64,000 nt of DNA, taken from NCBI RefSeq assembly GCF_003143935.1, contig NZ_QFRX01000001.1, forward strand, positions 6,770,977 through 6,834,976, written 5' to 3'. The notes beneath the pieces are model-generated. The model saw only the letters and a list, made by a program, of their open reading frames with translations, was not told where the DNA came from and did not search any database. Shown here in pieces: positions 58,541 to 64,000 of the stretch. Position 1 is the stretch's first letter, and every line of letters begins with the position of its first letter. A program made the position numbers and the translations under genes. The stretch comes from Streptomyces sp. Act143. Its GTDB lineage: Bacteria; Actinomycetota; Actinomycetes; Streptomycetales; Streptomycetaceae.

Positions 58541-59887
58541 CTAGCTACCCGACCGCCCGTGCACGTACTCCGTCGGAAGGACGGGTTCCCCGCGCGACAG
58601 CTGTGTCGCCGACAGCGGCAGCCCGTCCCGCGCGGCCGTGTGCCGGTCCCGTACGGCGTCCAGCGGCTCCCGCGCCACCACGTCCCCGCCCTTGACCAGC
58701 TCCACCAGCAGCTGCCGCTCGGCCAGCTCGGCCGGGACGGCCCCGGTGCCGACGACCTCGGCCTCCGCGACTCCGTCCTCGTCGAGCCGCCGCGCGGCCC
58801 ACTTGCGGCCGCCGATCGAGGTCTTCCCGCCGGACGACTTCTTCGCCACCGGCACCAGCGGCGCCCTGGGGTCGGCGGACTCGGCCCGCGCGACCAGCTT
58901 GTAGACCATCGAGCAGGTCGGGTGCCCGGAGCCGGTGACCAGCTGGGTGCCGACGCCGTACGCGTCCACGGGCGCCGCCGCGAGGGAGGCGATGGCGTAC
59001 TCGTCGAGGTCCGAGGTCACGATGATCTTCGTGTCCCGGGCGCCCAGCTCGTCCAGCTGCTGCCGCACCCGGTGCGCGACGAGCAGCAGGTCACCGGAGT
59101 CGATCCGGACCGCGCCCAGCTCGGGACCGGCGACCTCCACCGCCGTACGCACCGCGCTCGCGACGTCGTACGTGTCCACCAGCAGGGTGGTGTTGCGGCC
59201 CAGCGAGTTCACCTGGGCCTGGAAGGCGTCCCGCTCGCTGTCGTGGAGCAGGGTGAAGGCGTGGGCGGAGGTGCCGACGGTGGGGATGTTGTAGCGGAAG
59301 CCGGCCGCGAGGTCGGAGGTGGAGGCGAAGCCGCCGACGTAGGCCGCGCGGGAGGCGGCGACGGCGGAGAGCTCGTGGGTGCGGCGGGCGCCCATCTCGA
59401 TCAGCGGGCGGTCACCGGCGGCGGACGACATGCGCGAGGCGGCGGCCGCGATCGCGGAGTCGTGGTTGAGGATCGAGAGGATCACGGTCTCCAGGAGCAC
59501 GCACTCCGCGAAGGACCCCTCCACCCGCATGATCGGCGAGCCCGGGAAGTAGACCTCGCCCTCCGGGTAGCCCCAGATGTCGCCCGAGAAGCGGTACGAG
59601 GCGAGCCAGTCCAGCGTCGGCTCGTCGACGATGCCCCGTTCCCGCAGGAAGCCGAGGACGCCCGCGTCGAAGCGGAAGTTCTCGACGGCGTCCAGCACCC
59701 GCCCGGTTCCGGCCACCACCCCGTACCGGCGCCCGTCGGGCAGCCGCCGGGTGAAGACCTCGAAGACGCTCCGCCGCTCGGCGGTACCGGCCTTCAGTGC
59801 GGCCTGCAGCATCGTGAGCTCGTACTGGTCCGTGAAGAGCGCCGTCGAAGGAACGTCCACCGGCAGCCCAAGGTCCGCTACATCCAC
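58541..59887 (-). CDS. pncB: nicotinate phosphoribosyltransferase
   Basis: A 448-residue enzyme joining nicotinate to PRPP to give nicotinate mononucleotide (Preiss-Handler pathway). Features: STALFTDQYELTMLQAAL, EVFTRRLPDGRRYGVVAG, GARRTHELSAVAASRAAYVGG with the phosphorylated-His region FRYNIPTVGTSAHAFTLLHDSE, and the PRPP-binding AVRIDSGDLLLVAHRV and TSDLDEYAI. It is the first gene of the pncB-pncA unit and diverges from clpS. Confidence 0.94.
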   Translation of the reverse strand: MDVADLGLPVDVPSTALFTDQYELTMLQAALKAGTAERRSVFEVFTRRLPDGRRYGVVAGTGRVLDAVENFRFDAGVLGFLRERGIVDEPTLDWLASYRFSGDIWGYPEGEVYFPGSPIMRVEGSFAECVLLETVILSILNHDSAIAAAASRMSSAAGDRPLIEMGARRTHELSAVAASRAAYVGGFASTSDLAAGFRYNIPTVGTSAHAFTLLHDSERDAFQAQVNSLGRNTTLLVDTYDVASAVRTAVEVAGPELGAVRIDSGDLLLVAHRVRQQLDELGARDTKIIVTSDLDEYAIASLAAAPVDAYGVGTQLVTGSGHPTCSMVYKLVARAESADPRAPLVPVAKKSSGGKTSIGGRKWAARRLDEDGVAEAEVVGTGAVPAELAERQLLVELVKGGDVVAREPLDAVRDRHTAARDGLPLSATQLSRGEPVLPTEYVHGRSGS

Positions 59888-60025
59888 GAAAGCTCTCCTA
59901 GCTGTGAATCTCCGGGTTCCCCAGGTCGGCCGGGGGTCCGGGGGTTGTCCCCCGGTGCATGCAGCATGGCAAGGGATGCTACACCCCTTTACGTCAGTGT
60001 GACGATTTATGGTGAGCGTGGCAGC

Positions 60026-60343
60026 ATGGGGCGTGTGACGTCACCCGCTCCCGTAGAGATCGAACGCACCGAGTCGGCGGAAGAGGTCTTCGCCGTCCCC
60101 GAGCCGGACGTCCCCTGGGTCACGATCGTGCACAACGACCCGGTCAACCTCATGAGCTACGTGACCTATGTCTTCCAGACCTACTTCGGGTACACGAAGG
60201 ACAAGGCCACCAAACTGATGCTCGACGTCCACCACAAGGGCCGGGCCGTCGTCTCCAGCGGAACCCGCGAGGAGATGGAGCGCGACGTGCAGGCGATGCA
60301 CGGCTACGGACTGTGGGCCACCCTCCAGCAGGACCGGAAGTAG
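60026..60343 (+). CDS. clpS: ClpS adaptor of the ClpAP/ClpCP protease
   Basis: A 105-residue adaptor that delivers N-end-rule substrates to Clp ATPases. Its core is VPWVTIVHNDPVNLMSYVTY (the conserved HNDP), then FGYTKDKATKLMLDVHHKG and GTREEMERDVQAMHGYGLW. An unstructured acidic N-terminus precedes it, as usual. I use ATG 60026; GTG 60035 is possible. The next gene follows by 11 bases and is the regular DUF2017 companion in actinobacteria. Confidence 0.95.
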   Translation: MGRVTSPAPVEIERTESAEEVFAVPEPDVPWVTIVHNDPVNLMSYVTYVFQTYFGYTKDKATKLMLDVHHKGRAVVSSGTREEMERDVQAMHGYGLWATLQQDRK

Positions 60344-60354
60344 CGATCCCTCTG

Positions 60355-60957
60355 ATGCCAGGCACCTTCGAACCGCTCCCCGGCGGCGGCGCGGCCGTCG
60401 CGCTCGACGACGTCGAGATCTCCATCATCCGGTCGCTGGCCGTCCAGCTCCTGGAGCTGATCGGCCCCGGGCCCGGCGAGGACGCCCCCGACGACCCGCT
60501 CGCCGAGCTCTTCGCCGAGGGCCCGAGCGAGCCGCCCTCCGACCCGGTGCTGAGGCGCCTCTTCCCGGACGCCTACAGCGACCCCGAGGGCACCCCGGAG
60601 GCCAAGGAGGCGGAGGAGCAGCGCGCGTACTCGTCGGAGTTCCGCCGCTACACCGAGAACGACCTCAGGGCCGGCAAGCGCGACAACGCCCTCGCGATGA
60701 TCCGCAGCCTGGACGCGCTGAGCCCGGTGGACGACGGCGGGGCGGTGCTGAAGCTGTCGGCGGAGGAGTCCCGGCAGTGGCTCGGCTCCCTCAATGACCT
60801 GCGCCTCGCGATCGGTTCGCGGCTGGAGATCACCGACGAGGAGGACACGGACCTGCTCTACCGGCTGCCGGACGAGGACCCGCGCAAGCCGATGGTGATG
60901 GCCTATCTGTGGCTCGGCGGGTTGCAGGAGACCCTCGTCTCCACCCTTATGCCCTGA
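60355..60957 (+). CDS. DUF2017 protein, clpS companion
   Basis: A 200-residue acidic, helical cytoplasmic protein from ATG 60355. The family pattern is VALDDVEISIIRSLAVQLLEL, DPVLRRLFPDAYSDPE, SSEFRRYTENDLRAGKRDNA, SAEESRQWLGSLNDLRLAIG and PRKPMVMAYLWLGGLQETL. It is almost always directly downstream of clpS in actinobacteria. It may work in the same proteolytic pathway, but no activity is known. Confidence 0.9.
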   Translation: MPGTFEPLPGGGAAVALDDVEISIIRSLAVQLLELIGPGPGEDAPDDPLAELFAEGPSEPPSDPVLRRLFPDAYSDPEGTPEAKEAEEQRAYSSEFRRYTENDLRAGKRDNALAMIRSLDALSPVDDGGAVLKLSAEESRQWLGSLNDLRLAIGSRLEITDEEDTDLLYRLPDEDPRKPMVMAYLWLGGLQETLVSTLMP

Positions 60958-61282
60958 TCCGAGACGGTGGGGCGTTCGCTCAGAGGACGCTCAAATCCGG
61001 ATAACGATCGCGTCAAAGCGGCGGTCGCGTATGCCCATCCGGGGCGCCTTTTGTCCGCTTCTTCCTGTGTCGTGCGCCACATGGGGCTGAGGCGATCAAT
61101 ATTTCGGGCGTGATAAATCTTCACGACCGCCCGACGAACACCACCCGTATGTTCGGTCGGGTGCGCCACCGAGCCGGTCACCGCCGGCCAGGCAGAAAGC
61201 TCCATCAATCCGGGGGGATCGAGAACCGGTCCGAGGCCGACGAGAGGCCGAGGGTCGGCATGGAGAAAGGCGCACCACACAT
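60958..61282. promoter_or_regulatory. 325-bp intergenic region with inverted repeat before the permease gene
   Basis: No gene is seen. An inverted repeat CCGACGAACA (61131-61140) and TGTTCGGTCGG (61150-61160), with one bulged base, lies about 120 bases before the permease start. An AT-rich stretch (TCAATATTTCGGGCGTGATAAATC, around 61096-61119) is the likely promoter core. Confidence 0.5.
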
Positions 61283-62713
61283 ATGACCTCCGCTCAGGTC
61301 GACAGGGGTTCTGAGAACACCTCCGAAGAGGGGTACGAGCGCGGCCTCGGCAGCCGCCAGGTCCAGATGATCGCGATCGGCGGCGCCATCGGCGTCGGCC
61401 TCTTCCTGGGAGCCGGGGCGAACATCGCCAAGGCCGGTCCCAGCCTCATCTTCATGTACGCCCTCGCGGGCGTGATCATCTTCTTCATCATGCGGGCGCT
61501 CGGCGAGCTCCTGCTCTACCGCCCCGTCTCGGGTTCCTTCGCGGAGTACTCCCGCGAGTTCCTCGGCCCGTTCTTCGGCTACTTCACCGGCTGGACGTAC
61601 TGGCTGATGTGGGTGGTCACCGGCATGGCCGAGCTCACGGCCGCCGCGATCTACGTCAACTACTGGTTCCCGCACATCCCGCAGTGGACGACCGCCCTGG
61701 TCTTCCTGGTGATCCTCTTCGGGGTCAACCTGATCTCCGTGAAGCTCTTCGGCGAGCTGGAGTTCTGGTTCTCGATGGTCAAGGTCACCGCCCTGATCGG
61801 CATGATCGTCATCGGCCTCGGCGTCCTCACCTTCGGCTTCAGCTCCGCCGGTGACACCGCCGCCGTCTCCAACCTGTGGGCCTTCGACGGCTTCTTCCCC
61901 AAGGGCATCGGCTCGTCCCTGATGACCCTTCAGGGCGTCATGTTCGCCTACCTCGCCGTCGAGCTGGTCGGTGTCACGGCCGGCGAGTCCGAGGACCCGG
62001 AGAAGACCCTCCCCAAGGCGATCAACACGCTGCCGTGGCGTATCGCGCTGTTCTACGTCGGCGCGCTCACCGTCATCCTGTGCGTGGTGAAGTGGACCGA
62101 GTTCGCGCCGGGCGTCTCCCCGTTCGTCGCCGCCTTCGCCAAGATCGGCATCCCCGCGGGCGCGGGCATCGTGAACTTCGTCGTCCTCACCGCCGCGCTG
62201 TCCTCCTGCAACTCCGGCATGTACTCCACGGGCCGCATGCTGCGGAACCTGGCCGACAGCGGCGAGGCCCCCGCGGCCTTCAAGAAGCTGTCGTCCACGA
62301 AGACCCCGGCCCTCGGCATCACCGTCTCGGTCCTCTTCATGGGCATCGGCGTGGTCCTCAACTACATCGTCCCGGAGAAGGCCTTCGGCTACGTCACCTC
62401 GGTGGCCACCGCCGCCGGCATCTGGACCTGGCTGATGATCCTGGTCAGCCATGTCCTGTACCGCCGCGCGGTCGAGGCCGGCCGGCTGCCCGCCTCGCCG
62501 TTCCCGGCGCCGGGCGGCGCGAAGTGCTCGTACGTCGCCATCGCGTTCCTGCTGTTCGTCACGGGCCTCATCGCCGCCGACGCGGACTCCCGGGTCTGCC
62601 TGTACGTGATGGCGGGCTGGGCGGTGGCACTGGGCATCGGCTGGGTGGCGCTGAAGAGCCGCAACCCGCAGATCGCCGCACGCCGCGAGCCGGAGTTCGA
62701 AAAGGTCGGCTGA
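61283..62713 (+). CDS. amino-acid permease (APC superfamily)
   Basis: A 476-residue, 12-helix transporter of the AAT type. The conserved start is ERGLGSRQVQMIAIGGAIGVGLFLG, cited by its parts: RQVQMIAIGGAIGVGLF and GANIAKAGPSLIF. The PVSGSFAEYSREFLGPFFGY and VGVTAGESEDPEKTLPKAIN motifs are typical of asparagine, GABA, D-serine/alanine and aromatic amino-acid permeases. It imports an amino acid with protons; which one cannot be read. ATG 61283. A strong terminator follows. Confidence 0.92.
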   Translation: MTSAQVDRGSENTSEEGYERGLGSRQVQMIAIGGAIGVGLFLGAGANIAKAGPSLIFMYALAGVIIFFIMRALGELLLYRPVSGSFAEYSREFLGPFFGYFTGWTYWLMWVVTGMAELTAAAIYVNYWFPHIPQWTTALVFLVILFGVNLISVKLFGELEFWFSMVKVTALIGMIVIGLGVLTFGFSSAGDTAAVSNLWAFDGFFPKGIGSSLMTLQGVMFAYLAVELVGVTAGESEDPEKTLPKAINTLPWRIALFYVGALTVILCVVKWTEFAPGVSPFVAAFAKIGIPAGAGIVNFVVLTAALSSCNSGMYSTGRMLRNLADSGEAPAAFKKLSSTKTPALGITVSVLFMGIGVVLNYIVPEKAFGYVTSVATAAGIWTWLMILVSHVLYRRAVEAGRLPASPFPAPGGAKCSYVAIAFLLFVTGLIAADADSRVCLYVMAGWAVALGIGWVALKSRNPQIAARREPEFEKVG

Positions 62714-62789
62714 CCCTTCCCGCAGGACGTCCGGCACAGGGAGTGCTCGTGGAACTCTCTGTCGCTGCCGCTCAAGGCGTCCGGTATAT

Positions 62790-62830
62790 GGGCCGTCCCG
62801 TACCACCTGTCGGTACGGGGCGGCCCGTCT
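62790..62830 (+). terminator. terminator after the amino-acid permease gene
   Basis: GGGCCGTCCCGTACC (62790-62804) pairs over 15 positions (one G-U) with GGTACGGGGCGGCCC (62812-62826) around a 7-base loop, followed by GTCT. The peptidase gene begins 20 bases later, probably from its own promoter within or just after the stem. Confidence 0.85.
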
Positions 62831-62846
62831 GCTTATCCTGACGGAC

Positions 62847-63269
62847 ATGCTGACCATCACCCAGGCCCTCGTCGACCAGATCGTCGCCCACGCACGCAAG
62901 GATCACCCCGACGAGGCGTGCGGCGTCGTCGCGGGCCCGGCCGGCTCGGACCGACCCGAGCGCTTCATCCCGATGCTCAACGCCGCCATGTCGCCCACGT
63001 TCTACGAGTTCGACTCCGGCGACCTGCTCAAGCTCTACCGCGAGATGGACGACCGCGACGAGGAGCCGGTGGTCATCTACCACTCCCACACCGCGACCGA
63101 GGCCTACCCCTCCCGCACCGACATCTCCTACGCCAACGAGCCCGGCGCCCACTACGTCCTGGTCTCCACGGCCGACACCGACGGACTCGGCGACTTCCAG
63201 TTCCGCTCCTACCGCATCGTCGACGGCGAGGTCACCGAGGAGGACGTGGAGATCGTCGAGGCATACTGA
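62847..63269 (+). CDS. JAMM/MPN metallopeptidase, Mec-like
   Basis: A 140-residue Mov34/JAB protein. The full JAMM motif is present: Glu in PDEACGVVAG (about 25) and H-x-H-x7-S-x2-D in YHSHTATEAYPSRTD (about 80-90). Actinobacterial members (Mec) remove cysteine from the sulfur-carrier protein CysO in cysteine synthesis; the cysO and cysM genes usually lie close by and may be just outside this window. The alternative is a generic deubiquitinase-like peptidase. Confidence 0.9.
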   Translation: MLTITQALVDQIVAHARKDHPDEACGVVAGPAGSDRPERFIPMLNAAMSPTFYEFDSGDLLKLYREMDDRDEEPVVIYHSHTATEAYPSRTDISYANEPGAHYVLVSTADTDGLGDFQFRSYRIVDGEVTEEDVEIVEAY

Positions 63270-63280
63270 TCACCGTATGC
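63261..63280. promoter_or_regulatory. inverted repeat at the JAMM stop / LacI upstream region
   Basis: GCATAC (63261-63266) and GTATGC (63275-63280) form a 6-base inverted repeat with an 8-base centre, 27 bases before the LacI-family gene. Position and symmetry fit an autoregulatory LacI-type operator, although it overlaps the JAMM stop codon. Confidence 0.4.
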
Positions 63281-63306
63281 CCGACCAATTCTCCTGATCG
63301 GAGCCC

Positions 63307-64000
63307 GTGTTGACGCTGCGGCCGCATGGACGGCGCCCCACCATCGAGGACGTCGCCCGCCAGTCGGGGGTGTCCCGGTCCACGGTCTCGCGGGTGCTCA
63401 ACGGCGAGCCCAAGGTGCGCGCCGAGGTCGTCGAGGAGGTCCGCCGGGTCATCGCCGACCTCGGGTACGTCCCCAACCAGGCCGCCCGCCAGCTGGTCAC
63501 CCACCGCACCGGAGCCGTCGCGGTCGTCGCCGACCAGCCGGACGGCCGGCTCTTCCTCGACCCGTACTTCGACCGCCTCCTGCGCGGCATCCGCCGGGAG
63601 CTCGCACGGTACGGCGCCCAGGCGGTCCTGCTCTTCCTGGACGAGCCCGACGACCTCGCCCGGGTGGCCGACTACCTCGGCGGCAACCACGTCGACGGCG
63701 CCATCCTGTTCTCCCTGCACCCCGGCGGCCGCCTGCACGGCATGACCGACCGCCTCGACCTCCCGGTCGTCTTCGGCGGCCGGCCCCTCCTGCCCGACGG
63801 CCACAGCGTGCGCGCCCACCCCTACGTCGACGGCGACAACCGCGGCGGCGCCCGCCAGGCCGTCCGGCACCTCCTCGCCCGGGGCCGCCGTCGCGTCGCC
63901 ACCGTGACCGGCCCGCACGACCAGGAACACTCCGCCGCCGAACGCCTCGCCGGCTACCGCGAGGTCCTCCCCGACGCCCCGCCCGAGCTCGTCGAACGCG
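63307..64000 (+). CDS. LacI-family transcriptional regulator, 3' end outside window
   Basis: The frame from GTG 63307 is open to the right edge (231 codons visible). The LacI HTH is clear: RPTIEDVARQSGVSRSTVSR, VLNGEPKVRAEVVEEV and LGYVPNQAARQLVTHRTGAV hinge region. The periplasmic-binding-like effector domain then begins (FFDPYFDRLL-like, GNHVDGAILFSLHPG, PVVFGGRP, RGGARQAVRHLLARGRRRVA). It likely controls a sugar transport or utilisation operon beyond the window. TTG 63310 is an alternative start. Confidence 0.93.
   Translation, partial: MLTLRPHGRRPTIEDVARQSGVSRSTVSRVLNGEPKVRAEVVEEVRRVIADLGYVPNQAARQLVTHRTGAVAVVADQPDGRLFLDPYFDRLLRGIRRELARYGAQAVLLFLDEPDDLARVADYLGGNHVDGAILFSLHPGGRLHGMTDRLDLPVVFGGRPLLPDGHSVRAHPYVDGDNRGGARQAVRHLLARGRRRVATVTGPHDQEHSAAERLAGYREVLPDAPPELVER

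Overview
The window is high-GC DNA with GTG/ATG/TTG starts, strong GGAGG-type ribosome binding sites and tight 4-base (ATGA/GTGA) gene overlaps. The gene content is that of a Streptomyces chromosome: SigU/RsuA, HupA, an SsgA-like protein, WhiJ-type and NnaR regulators, and a GH20 enzyme with a DasR-like site. From memory, the gene order from about 11.5 kb onward resembles the Streptomyces coelicolor core around SCO2959 down to about SCO2914. That synteny is recalled, not computed.

Region 1 (1-9.5 kb) is accessory and defence-like. It holds the 3' part of a giant RHS/YD-repeat polymorphic toxin whose low-GC tip carries a PD-(D/E)XK nuclease signature, followed by a candidate immunity gene. Next is a WhiJ-type cluster: a DUF397 protein, an XRE/DUF5753 regulator and a divergent GHKL ATPase. 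Last is an AbiEii-type nucleotidyltransferase with a small partner gene. The ATPase and the nucleotidyltransferase each carry a one-base frameshift in a homopolymer run.

Region 2 (9.5-24.6 kb) is core. It holds a lipoprotein, a membrane protein, NarK with the HemD-like regulator NnaR, a DUF1772 protein, a CGNR protein, sigU-rsuA, a HelD/HelR-like RNA polymerase-associated helicase, a well-folded candidate small RNA with its own terminator, malic enzyme, hupA, murA, a YqgE-family protein and a DUF3039 protein.

Region 3 (24.6-34.6 kb) starts with a cytoplasmic GH20 hexosaminidase behind a DasR-like operator. It continues with a translationally coupled xanthine-dehydrogenase-like operon (FAD subunit, 2Fe-2S subunit with a roughly 455-residue low-complexity extension, large subunit, tiny membrane protein). 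The FAD and Fe-S parts look intact, but the large subunit has lost several molybdenum-cofactor pocket motifs; I consider this the most interesting system here. A P-loop kinase, an orphan SUKH-4 protein and a small secreted protein follow.

Region 4 (34.6-51.6 kb) holds tRNA-Cys, an MFS exporter, a DEAD-type helicase, an IclR regulator, a Lon-like membrane protease, a four-gene OpuC-type osmolyte ABC importer, an Lrp regulator divergent from hydroxyphenylpyruvate dioxygenase, a TagC-like protein, a three-gene cobalt-type nitrile hydratase/thiocyanate hydrolase, a TPR protein, a GlcD-like oxidase and an SsgA-like sporulation protein.

Region 5 (51.6-64 kb) holds two RDD membrane proteins, a small membrane protein, a secreted M6 metalloprotease, a hypothetical protein, NAD salvage genes pncB-pncA, clpS with a DUF2017 gene, an amino-acid permease, a JAMM peptidase and a LacI regulator cut by the window end. 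Intergenic regions carry several tandem repeats, terminators and candidate operators. No CRISPR array, insertion sequence, integrase or rRNA was seen.
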